A stretch of DNA of 64,000 nucleotides, from the NCBI RefSeq assembly GCF_000317125.1, contig NC_019695.1:3398336-3462335 (forward strand). Direction: 5' to 3'. The notes under the pieces were generated by a model, which saw only the letters and a list, made by a program, of their open reading frames with translations, made no database searches and was not told the origin of the DNA. A program made the position numbers and the translations under genes. This document shows positions 46,476 to 54,732 of this stretch, piece after piece (position 1 is the stretch's first letter; the number at the start of each line of letters is the position of its first letter). Origin of the DNA: Chroococcidiopsis thermalis PCC 7203. GTDB taxonomy: Bacteria > Cyanobacteriota > Cyanobacteriia > Cyanobacteriales > Chroococcidiopsidaceae.

Positions 46476-47663
46476 TTACCACGAGATTTGCGATCGCTCT
46501 CGTACGACTTGTTGATACACTGCTTGGGTTTGTCGGGCTAACTTGCTCCAATTAAAGCGGCGATCTAAATCCTCATATGCATTGTCAACTAACCATTGCC
46601 GATAACCAGGATTTTTCAAAACCTCTAAAATTCCCCATGCCAGGGAGTCAGAGTTATTCGTCCAAGTCACAACTCCAGTCTTAGTATGCTGCACGACTTC
46701 TGGAAATCCGCCAGTATCGGAGACAACGACGGGTACGCGGGCAGCAAAGCTTTCTAGGGCAACAATACCAAACGGTTCGTAAAGGCTAGGAAACACGGCA
46801 CAATCAGCTACCGCTTGGAATTTATCAAGAAAGTCATCGTACATAAAGCCCGTGAAATAGCATTTGTGCCAAATACCTAGATCCCAAGCTTGCCGCTTCA
46901 AAGCTTCGGTATTACCACCACCAACGAGTACGAATTTAGCACGACCTCCCATTTCCCACAGCACTTTGGGAGCTGCATTCAGCATTACGGATACGCCTTT
47001 TTCGTAAGTCATACGACCGACGTAGTAAACGATCTTCTCATCATCGTCAGCATATTGACGGCGGAAGTGCCAATAATCAAAATCTTGCCGTCTGTGCTTC
47101 TTTTCAGGACGGATACCGTTATAGATTACGTCGATTTTGTCCCAAGGACTCGCTAGCGCCCGTTCTACTTCGCGCCGCATGTAGTCGGTACAGACGATAA
47201 TTCGCCAAGCATCATAAGCGAGTAATTGCTCTTTGCCATTGATGTAGCGCTGTTCTTCGGTATAGATACCGTTGTAACGACCGTGTTCTGTAGCGTGAAT
47301 GGTGGCAATCAGCGGGATTTTAAAATTATGCTTGAGGGCGATCGCCGCATCTGCTACCAACCAGTCATGGGCGTGGATTAGATCGAACGGTTCTTCTTCT
47401 AAGATCAACTTTGCACCGTGGCTACCCATGCTCTCATTCATGTTCGCCACCCAATGGAAAAAGTCATTTCCCCAGGCAACGGGAACCCGGTGTACGTGGA
47501 TTCCCTCAAAAAGCTCGTACATTGGTGCATGACCGAATTCCACTGTCACCATGTGGACTTCATGTCCTAGTTTGACGAGTTCGGGGTATAATTCCCCAAC
47601 ATGACGAGCAATGCCTCCTACAATGCGCGGCGGAAATTCCCAGCTTAATACGAGTATTTTCAT
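46476..47663 (-). CDS. GT4 glycosyltransferase, glycogen synthase-like
   Basis: The 395-residue protein begins MKILVLSWEFPPRIVGGIAR with the KxGG-like loop, has DLIHAHDWLVADAA, and the C-terminal GRMTYEKGVSVMLNAAPKVL and FPSLYEPFGIVALESFAA. It resembles archaeal/bacterial glycogen synthase-related GT4 enzymes. The actual donor and acceptor are not shown. ATG 47663 is chosen over a TTG three codons upstream. It is convergent with the sugar transferase gene across the terminator and palindrome. Confidence 0.9.
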   Translation of the reverse strand: MKILVLSWEFPPRIVGGIARHVGELYPELVKLGHEVHMVTVEFGHAPMYELFEGIHVHRVPVAWGNDFFHWVANMNESMGSHGAKLILEEEPFDLIHAHDWLVADAAIALKHNFKIPLIATIHATEHGRYNGIYTEEQRYINGKEQLLAYDAWRIIVCTDYMRREVERALASPWDKIDVIYNGIRPEKKHRRQDFDYWHFRRQYADDDEKIVYYVGRMTYEKGVSVMLNAAPKVLWEMGGRAKFVLVGGGNTEALKRQAWDLGIWHKCYFTGFMYDDFLDKFQAVADCAVFPSLYEPFGIVALESFAARVPVVVSDTGGFPEVVQHTKTGVVTWTNNSDSLAWGILEVLKNPGYRQWLVDNAYEDLDRRFNWSKLARQTQAVYQQVVRERSQISW

Positions 47664-47843
47664 CGACCCCAATCCCTGCGACTTACTTGCTGCTTACCTA
47701 AATCTATCAATCTATCTAAATGTATAGGATTGGGAATTGAATGAGTATTATCACTCAATTCTTCACAAAAATTAACTGTGTTGGTTTAGATTATAAGACT
47801 GCGATCGCCCCCCATTAACGATTACCAATTACCAATTACCAAA

Positions 47844-49442
47844 TCACAAATTTTGCCGAAAAGCTAACCAAGCAGATGTGGCTTCGGGAAGTGAAGTGAC
47901 ACCTTTATGCAGCAAAATGACCCCATCTTGAAAGCCGACGATTCCATATTCGCCAGTATTAAAGAGCCGATCGATCAGTTTTACATTGTCTTGTAACTGC
48001 TGGCGATCGCCCGTGAAAGCTACTTGATATTGTTGCAGTTGCCAGAGGTCGGCAATTATATACTCTACCTGAATGACTTCCCTGGCATCGTTACGCAATT
48101 GCAATCCTGGTAGACGCAGAATCTCGCGACGGCTGGAAAGGTGAGGCACGATATGGGTCGTTGCCGATACACTCGCTTGTGGGGGAATTTGTGCTAGCAG
48201 CGATCGCATTTGGTTGACGTGTTGCCATTGACGCGGGAGGGAAATATGTACCCAAGGTTGAATCGAGTCGGGAATTAAAAAGTAAAGCGTCCGATTGGGA
48301 TTGTAGGCAATTGTAATTACTAGGGAAAGACAAATACATCCAATCCAGAAGCGCTGAAACTTGGGCTTAAAGACTTTAGGATGCACTGACCACCACAAAA
48401 TCGCGCCGTAAAATAATCCTGGAACGACGCTCATGGCATAGCGAATCGTAATTGCTAGAACGGATTCACCTTGACCTAAGAATAGTTTCAAAAGAGGGAA
48501 ACCCGCGATCGCCCAAGCCGTGCCAGAAAGTGCGGGAACGAAAGCCAAAGGCAACCACTGCCCTAGTAAATACAAAAATGTCCCAGGAAAAGGAGCGATC
48601 AATTCTACGAGCAATCGCCAAGGATTACTGACAATTCCCCAAATAATCTCAACGGTAGAAGCATCTTCCCCAGTGGCATACTGTCCGAATCGCTCCATCA
48701 TGAAACGCTTGGAAATATCTTCTGAAAATAGCGGCATGATCAGATTTGTCAAAGCCAGCATGTAGCCAAAACTAAGAATGCAAGTCGCTAAACCAGTACG
48801 GGGAAAGCGCCGACTTAAAACCATATAAGCGCCTACCCCAAATAACCCAATGCCGCTATCTTCTCTTACAGCTAAAAGCAACACTGCCAACAACCAAAAT
48901 ACCCACCACTTGCGCTTTTCCATTGCCAGCAGAATACCAAACGTCAATAAAGGTATTTGGCTGATGTCGTGGAAATTGGTTAAAGTTGGAGCAACAACAG
49001 CGATCGCGCCATAAAAACTGACGCTAATCATCGCTGCTAAGAGTGGTTCGAGATACAAGCGAGCCAAGAAGTATAAAACAATCCCAGCAGCGGTTACTAG
49101 AGCGACCTGTAACACGCTCAAAGTCGCCGGGGAGGGGAAAAGGGCATATAGCGGTAGCCAAACGAGTAAGGCAGGGGTAAAATGCTGTCCTAGACGATGG
49201 TAGTAAACTTCTGGGATTTCTCCAGCATGGACGACATTCGTGGAGAGGCTGGAAGAAAGAGAACTCTGGAAAAATCTACCGTGAATCCCATTCCAGAAAA
49301 CTTGATTAAATATGCCCTGGTCGAAAGTAGCATAGAAGCTATAGTACCGATGTAAGACCAGAATTAATCCCACGAGCAAAAAAGCGATCGCACCACTGAG
49401 GAATAAATGGGTTCCTGGCTGCTTTTGCCATTTCAATAACAT
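47844..49442 (-). CDS. DUF2079 multi-pass membrane protein
   Basis: About ten hydrophobic segments and the family features: YYSFYATFDQGIFNQVFWN near residue 32, RLGQHFTPALLVWLPLYALF, and ANFHDI-like TLTNFHDISQIPLL. DUF2079 proteins resemble GT-C glycosyltransferases. The enzyme role is an inference from this resemblance. The C-terminal domain (about 400-532) is soluble. Its promoter side faces the 9-bp repeat array at 49472-49558. Confidence 0.88.
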   Translation of the reverse strand: MLLKWQKQPGTHLFLSGAIAFLLVGLILVLHRYYSFYATFDQGIFNQVFWNGIHGRFFQSSLSSSLSTNVVHAGEIPEVYYHRLGQHFTPALLVWLPLYALFPSPATLSVLQVALVTAAGIVLYFLARLYLEPLLAAMISVSFYGAIAVVAPTLTNFHDISQIPLLTFGILLAMEKRKWWVFWLLAVLLLAVREDSGIGLFGVGAYMVLSRRFPRTGLATCILSFGYMLALTNLIMPLFSEDISKRFMMERFGQYATGEDASTVEIIWGIVSNPWRLLVELIAPFPGTFLYLLGQWLPLAFVPALSGTAWAIAGFPLLKLFLGQGESVLAITIRYAMSVVPGLFYGAILWWSVHPKVFKPKFQRFWIGCICLSLVITIAYNPNRTLYFLIPDSIQPWVHISLPRQWQHVNQMRSLLAQIPPQASVSATTHIVPHLSSRREILRLPGLQLRNDAREVIQVEYIIADLWQLQQYQVAFTGDRQQLQDNVKLIDRLFNTGEYGIVGFQDGVILLHKGVTSLPEATSAWLAFRQNL

Positions 49443-49837
49443 GACTCACTCACACTTAAATTAGAGAGATAAAGGGGACAAGGAGGACAAGGGGGACAAG
49501 GGGGACAAGGAGGACAAGGAGGACAAGGAGGACAAGGGGGACAAGGGGGACAAGGGAGAATTAATTGCAAATCGCTTGCTACTCGCTAATCACCAGTCAA
49601 GCAAGGATCTATCAAGCTCAAGCGACATCTCGGTATTTAGAATATAGTCTTTTGACACGCTCCTCACATCCCTGGCAGAGAAACACCTACAATCGAATAG
49701 TGACGACTTGAAGCCAAGATTGATTTTCACTAGGTCGATCTACATTAATTTGTATGCGCTGTAGTTATCAGAACTGCTCGTAAGAACAATTTTGCTATTT
49801 TTGACTTTTAATTTTTGACTTTTGACTTTTCTTTCCC
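49443..49837. other. Intergenic region before tldD with a 9-bp repeat array
   Basis: 395 bp between divergent genes. Apart from the 9-bp array (49472-49558) it has mixed AT-rich sequence and a run of TTTTGACTTT repeats (49798-49832) close to the tldD ATG. No gene. Confidence 0.6.
49472..49558. repeat. Nine-base array (GGGGGACAA)n on the plus strand
   Basis: About nine copies, some with GGAGGACAA. The plus strand is G-rich here, so if tldD is transcribed from above it the 5' leader would carry G-quadruplex-forming sequence. Confidence 0.9.
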
Positions 49838-51235
49838 ATGCCTACTGCGCTTGCCGATACCAAAAACTTGCTCGCTGATGCGATCGCAAAATACTCTCAC
49901 AAAGTCGATTATTTACTCATTCGCCTCGAAGAGTCCCAGGGAACAGATATTATGCTGCGGGGGAATAAGATAGAAACATTGAGCGAAGGAATTTCTATCG
50001 GCGGACAAGTTCGCGCGTGCTACAAAGGCGGTTGGGGATTGAGTAGTTTTAATCAGTTATCCGAGTTCAACTCTCGCATCGAAGAAGCGATCGCGGCAGC
50101 ACGAATAGTAGGTAATGATGAAACCCTGCTAGCAGATATAGAACCAGTGCAAGCCACCTGCTTTGTCCCGTTGACAGGAACCGATCCGCGTCACGTTCCG
50201 CTAGCACAAAAAAAGGAATTGTGCGATCGCTATGGCGAAATTCTCAAAAGCGCCAGCGATCGAATTACGACTACGTCAGTCCGCTACGGTGATATTTGCC
50301 AGCGAGTCATCATCGCCAGTTCGGAAGGAACGTTAATCGATCAATCTTGGGTGGATATGGAAATGCGCTTTGCTGCAACTGCACGCGATGGCGATACAGT
50401 CCAGACAGGTAGAGAAACCACTGGTTCTCGCAAGGCTTATGAGGATTTAGTGAGTTTGGATGCCCAAGTTCAAAGTGCAGCTCGAAGGGCTGTAGCGGCT
50501 CTTTCTCTACCTTCAGTTAAAGGCAACACCTATACTGTCGTGATCGATCCGATCCTCTCTGGTTTATTCGTTCACGAAGCCTTCGGGCATCTTTCTGAAG
50601 CAGATATGGCGTATGAAAACCCCGATCTGCTAGAAGTTATGAGCATGGGACGGAGATTTGGACCCAAGGAGCTACAAATTTTTGATGGTGCAGCACCCCA
50701 AGGACATCGTGGTAGTTACTTCTACGACGATGAAGGAACCCCGGCGACAACGACGCAATTAATTCAAGATGGTGTTTTGGTTGGTAGGCTCCATTCACGC
50801 GAAACCGCTGGCAAGTTGGGAGAAACACCTACGGGAAACGCCCGTTGTCTCAGCTATCACTACGCGCCCATCGTCCGCATGACAAATACGTGGATCGAGC
50901 GGGGAACGACACCAGTAGCAGATTTATTTACTGATATTAAAGACGGAGTATACGCCCGCAACTGGTTGGGAGGGATGACTAATGGTGAAATGTTTACCTT
51001 CAGCGCGGGAGAAGCTTGGATAATCCGCAATGGTAAACTTGCCGAACCCGTGCGCGATGTCACACTCTCAGGAAATGTCTTTCAAACCCTAGCAGATATC
51101 GAGGCGATCGGAGATGATTTCTACTGGGATGAATCTGGTGGCTGCGGTAAAGGTGGGCAAAATGGTTTACCCGTTGGTTGCGGTGGTCCCAGCTTGAGAA
51201 TTCGGAATGTGGTTGTAGGTGGAGAAGCGTATTGA
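49838..51235 (+). CDS. tldD: TldD-family metalloprotease
   Basis: TldD partners with PmbA/TldE as a zinc protease that trims unfolded peptides; no pmbA is in this window. The active-site motif HEAFGHLSEAD (H246, E247, H251) is present. The family start and end blocks are found (DYLLIRLEESQGTDIMLRG, GKGGQNGLPVGCGGPSLRI). 465 residues, full length. The stop is followed directly by a GAATTCG heptamer array. Confidence 0.94.
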   Translation: MPTALADTKNLLADAIAKYSHKVDYLLIRLEESQGTDIMLRGNKIETLSEGISIGGQVRACYKGGWGLSSFNQLSEFNSRIEEAIAAARIVGNDETLLADIEPVQATCFVPLTGTDPRHVPLAQKKELCDRYGEILKSASDRITTTSVRYGDICQRVIIASSEGTLIDQSWVDMEMRFAATARDGDTVQTGRETTGSRKAYEDLVSLDAQVQSAARRAVAALSLPSVKGNTYTVVIDPILSGLFVHEAFGHLSEADMAYENPDLLEVMSMGRRFGPKELQIFDGAAPQGHRGSYFYDDEGTPATTTQLIQDGVLVGRLHSRETAGKLGETPTGNARCLSYHYAPIVRMTNTWIERGTTPVADLFTDIKDGVYARNWLGGMTNGEMFTFSAGEAWIIRNGKLAEPVRDVTLSGNVFQTLADIEAIGDDFYWDESGGCGKGGQNGLPVGCGGPSLRIRNVVVGGEAY

Positions 51236-51260
51236 ATTCGGAATTCGGAATTCGGAATTA
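51234..51260. repeat. Heptanucleotide array (GAATTCG)n at the tldD 3' end
   Basis: Almost four copies of GAATTCG, starting inside the tldD stop codon and running towards the convergent gene. Confidence 0.85.
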
Positions 51261-51674
51261 AATGTTTACTTCTCGTTCTTTGCGCCATTCTTTTAGAATT
51301 AAAGCCGATTGTAGGATAAAAATTAGTAGAGAGATACCCGCGATCGCGTCCATCCAAATTAATAAATGCATTTTCCCAGAAAATACATGTTGAGCTGAAT
51401 AAAAGTAATGTCCTGGACTAGAAATTCCAGTTAGAGAATAAATCCCTAAACATGCATACGCAGCCAAAAACATGTCTTTAACGTACAATAAATAGCCAAT
51501 AAAGCCAAATATTGTTAGTACACTCCACGCAAGATAAATACTATCTGGAGTAATCCAAGTAGGTTGGGGATATTTGTCATAGTTTACAAAATTATCAATG
51601 TAGTGAAGAATAGTTGAGATTCCATTAACAATGAGTAGAGCAAGTAGTAAAGTTTGGTTTTTCTGATTCTTCAT
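51258..51674 (-). CDS. Hypothetical four-helix membrane protein
   Basis: Four hydrophobic helices with a histidine-containing first loop (LHYIDNFVNYDKYPQP) and HYFYSAQHVFSGKMHLLIWMDA. It resembles small bacterial membrane proteins of unknown function. Not recognised with certainty. It is convergent with tldD. Confidence 0.65.
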   Translation of the reverse strand: MKNQKNQTLLLALLIVNGISTILHYIDNFVNYDKYPQPTWITPDSIYLAWSVLTIFGFIGYLLYVKDMFLAAYACLGIYSLTGISSPGHYFYSAQHVFSGKMHLLIWMDAIAGISLLIFILQSALILKEWRKEREVNI

Positions 51675-51710
51675 CTTGCTATTTGTCCTAATTCTTCATC
51701 TTTTATTAGT

Positions 51711-51764
51711 CGCACAAAGACGCGAAGGCGCAAAGCTTTCTTTGTGTCTTTGCGGCTTTGCGTG
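51711..51764. repeat. Large hairpin repeat (GCACAAAGACGCGAAGGCGC)
   Basis: An imperfect inverted repeat of the type CGCAAAGACGCGAAGGCGCAAAG and its complement with CTTTGTGTCTTTGCGGC. Similar text TTTGCATCTTTGCGTC is at 63785-63805. A REP-like element. Confidence 0.7.
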
Positions 51765-51844
51765 ACAATTTTAATACAACTTACTTTACAAGGCAAAAAC
51801 AACAGCCGTCTTGTCAAATCTTCTTAAAAATGGTCAAATCTTGC

Positions 51845-52738
51845 TCAAATGCGATCGCGATACTTTTTGGGGGTAAAGCCTGTATGCTTACGAAAAATAC
51901 TCGTAAAACGACTTTGATCGTGAAAGCCAACTTGTAAAGCAATATCAGCAATAGATAAGTCTTGCTTTGCTAGTAAAGATTTTGCTGCTTGAATGCGACA
52001 ATTAAGTAAATACTGATGTGGAGAAAAACCAGTTGATTGCTTGAATAATCTAGCAAAATGATGGGGACTGATTTGTGCTAACGCGGCTAATTCAACTAAA
52101 CTTAAATTTTTCTCTAAATGAGTTTGAATATAATCAATGACTTTTCTTAGTTTTGATTTAGGTAAACCTCCAGAAACTTCTTTTAGAGTAGAGGTTTGGG
52201 TAGAATAATGACGAACAATATGAGCAGCTAACATTGTGGTTGCTGACTCAGCGTAAAGGCGATCGCCCCCTCCACTAGATTCTAATTCTGTTTTCAGCGC
52301 CATGCCAATACTATAAATTAGCGGATCGTTAATAGCAGATTGAGGAATAATTTTATAGCAATCAATATTTATAGAATTATCTACAAAACGGCTTAATGTT
52401 TGCGGATCGAGATCGATTTCAATAAATTCAATTTCATCATTCCAATTTACTATATGCGGGGCAAATGCTGGGTAAATTCCAACTACACCTTTGGTATAAG
52501 TTTTTTGTTGCCAGCGCCCCTCTGCTTGCAATTCTACGTTTACAGGTTGCCCTGTATAAATCGTAATTGTATGTTGTAAAAAAGTTGCTTCAGGCGTTTC
52601 CCAAGCAGGCTGACGATAATACCCGACGTGAATGCCATCCCAATCTCGATTGGCGCTAGAAAGAATGGGCGCGACTGGTAGTATGGGAAAAATTGTCCCT
52701 TGCTGAAACGTGTCAACGACTAAAGGGCTTGTTGTCAT
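51845..52738 (-). CDS. AraC-family transcription regulator
   Basis: The C-terminal 100 residues carry two helix-turn-helix motifs (LSLVELAALAQISPHHFARL and LSIADIALQVGFHDQSRFTS) ending in FRKHTGFTPKKYR, the AraC signature. The N-terminal 170 residues are a cupin-like sensing domain of no obvious ligand. It would control nearby or distant genes on a small-molecule signal. It is transcribed alone. Confidence 0.93.
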   Translation of the reverse strand: MTTSPLVVDTFQQGTIFPILPVAPILSSANRDWDGIHVGYYRQPAWETPEATFLQHTITIYTGQPVNVELQAEGRWQQKTYTKGVVGIYPAFAPHIVNWNDEIEFIEIDLDPQTLSRFVDNSINIDCYKIIPQSAINDPLIYSIGMALKTELESSGGGDRLYAESATTMLAAHIVRHYSTQTSTLKEVSGGLPKSKLRKVIDYIQTHLEKNLSLVELAALAQISPHHFARLFKQSTGFSPHQYLLNCRIQAAKSLLAKQDLSIADIALQVGFHDQSRFTSIFRKHTGFTPKKYRDRI

Positions 52739-52802
52739 TGGTCATTAGTCATCGGTTATTGATAGTGATTCTATTTAAATTATCAGAGTGAAAATGTAAT
52801 AA

Positions 52803-52822
52803 GGGCATACAAATGTATGCCC
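52803..52822. repeat. Short palindrome GGGCATAC-AAAT-GTATGCCC
   Basis: Eight-base arms with a 4-base loop between the AraC and ctp genes; a small cousin of the GGGGCGCA palindromes. Confidence 0.7.
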
Positions 52823-52860
52823 CTGCTCGCGAATGTGAATGAAAATTGTTTGTGACTGTT

Positions 52861-54195
52861 TTATATCTGGTTCCGCTCTACGACTCGTTTGGAGATTTGC
52901 GGTTTTTTCAGCGGTTTTTTAAATTGGGCAAAACTGTTATTAGTAATTACAGAAATTGCCCGTGCATACTGCGGGTCTTGCCGCGTTGCAATTGAAGAAG
53001 GATTGGCAGCTAGCTGGCGTTTTTGAGTCTCGCTCAAGTCGATTTTAATATCTGGTGTAATGCCTTTATGACTAATATCCGTACCTTTAGGCGTGTAGTA
53101 ATGGGCAACTGTTACTGCTAGTCCCGAACCATCGGACAGAGAATGGACTGATTGGACTAAAGCCTTACCAAAGGTTTGGCTACCAACTACGACAGCGCGT
53201 TGATGATCTTGCAATGCTCCCGCTAAAATTTCACTGGCACTGGCAGAATTACCATTGACCAAAACAACTAGAGGGCGCTGAGTCAGTGCGGTTTGATTGG
53301 CTGGTATTTCTTGACTAGCTCCCTGTCGGTCTACTGTTTTGACGATAGAGCCTTTATTCAGCCACATCCGTGAGATTTCTACCCCTGCTTGCAGCAAGCC
53401 ACCTGGATTATCACGTAAATCCAGAACGAAGGCATTCACATTCTGGCGATTCAGGTCTTGAATTGCTTTTTGCATCTGCTCTGAAGCATGAGCGCTAAAT
53501 TCCCGCAAGCTAATATAACCAACCCGCTTATTGCCCTCCCGCTTGAGGGTGTGTGTAACTGTAGGCAGCTCAATTTTCGCCCGCGTTAGCTTGAGGTCGA
53601 AGGCACTTTTGCCTTGCCGCTCGATTTTCAATGTGACAGGCGTACCTGCTTTGCCCCGAATTAGGCTTGAGGCAGCCTGCACGTCCATTTGTTGAGTTGG
53701 TTTACCATCAATTGCAACTATTTTGTCCCCGGCTTTAACTCCCGCTTTGACAGCAGGGGAATTTTGAATAGTCTCAACTACAGTTAAACGCTTAGTTTGT
53801 TTATTTAATTCCATCCGAATCCCCACTCCAGTAACTTCTCCTGAAGTTTGGCTCGTCAATGCCTCATACTGCTTGGGGTCGAGAAAGCGAGTATATGGGT
53901 CGTTCAGCTTAGCCAGCGCGACTCGGACAGCGGCGTAAGCTTGTTCGCGGTTAGTATATTCTCTACTTAATAAATCTTGTCTCGTTGCTTGCCAGTCTGT
54001 CTTGTTGAACGTGCCATCCACATATTCTCTAGTAACGAGTTGCCAAACTTCGTCAACTAAAGCTTTAGGGCTATTTTGCATCAGTGCGGCACGGACAGAA
54101 CCACACCAGGGAGATAGCGCCAGAAACGATGTAGTGGCGATCGCTCCACCAAACAGAGCAAGTTGTAGGGAGGAGAGGCGTTTAATATATTGCAT
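52861..54195 (-). CDS. ctp: C-terminal processing protease, S41 family (CtpA/CtpB type)
   Basis: Cyanobacterial Ctp enzymes trim proteins such as D1 of photosystem II. A signal/anchor helix (ALFGGAIATTSFLALSPW) leads to the periplasm or lumen. A PDZ domain at about residues 115-200 (TGVGIRMEL, AGVKAGDKIVAIDG) and the S41 catalytic domain follow. The Ser-Lys dyad is S319 and K344, 25 residues apart as in spinach D1 protease. The 444-residue length fits. Which of the CtpA, B, C paralogues this is cannot be told. Confidence 0.93.
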   Translation of the reverse strand: MQYIKRLSSLQLALFGGAIATTSFLALSPWCGSVRAALMQNSPKALVDEVWQLVTREYVDGTFNKTDWQATRQDLLSREYTNREQAYAAVRVALAKLNDPYTRFLDPKQYEALTSQTSGEVTGVGIRMELNKQTKRLTVVETIQNSPAVKAGVKAGDKIVAIDGKPTQQMDVQAASSLIRGKAGTPVTLKIERQGKSAFDLKLTRAKIELPTVTHTLKREGNKRVGYISLREFSAHASEQMQKAIQDLNRQNVNAFVLDLRDNPGGLLQAGVEISRMWLNKGSIVKTVDRQGASQEIPANQTALTQRPLVVLVNGNSASASEILAGALQDHQRAVVVGSQTFGKALVQSVHSLSDGSGLAVTVAHYYTPKGTDISHKGITPDIKIDLSETQKRQLAANPSSIATRQDPQYARAISVITNNSFAQFKKPLKKPQISKRVVERNQI

Positions 54196-54732
54196 GAGGT
54201 TAGCAAGCAGAGGTTAGCAAATCGAAAGCTATATTGCTCATTACCCAACGGGTTGAGACAGAGTAGATTTCTTTTGAATATACACCCAGATAGCGTGTGA
54301 TGGCAGCGAAATCGCAATTGCGATCGCCCTTTTATCTCTTTGTTCAAGCCATTATTCCCAACATACTCAGACAGATTAGGTTCGTCACAAACACTCTGTG
54401 ACAGTTTACCTATTGTCCGAAGAAATATAAAGTTTAGATTTTGTCTAGATTTGCACTGCTATTTGTAAGATTAGCAACTATTGGTCAATTATATCTATTT
54501 CATTTTTGACGAGCGATTAATGTATTTTAGTAAAGTTTTTCACATATTTATTAAATCAATTTTCAGTTATTTAGTTATTAGTGAAGAAAGGGAATTGGGA
54601 ATTGGGAATTAGGAATTGGTAGTTGGTAATTGGTTGTCTTGCTCCCTCAGCAACCTTGCGCTCCCGATCGCTCCCTCAGCTCTCTTCTCCCCTGCTCCTC
54701 TGCTTCCTTGTCCCCCTTGTCCTCCTCACCCC
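54196..54732. other. Intergenic region upstream of ctp and at the recJ 3' end
   Basis: The first 380 bp are AT-rich, with no gene. From about 54580 come repeats: GGAATTG/GGAATTA heptamers (54588-54635), CTCCCTCAG runs and the 9-mer CTTGTCCCC (54706-54723), then GTGAGGA-type units up to the recJ stop. Confidence 0.6.
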
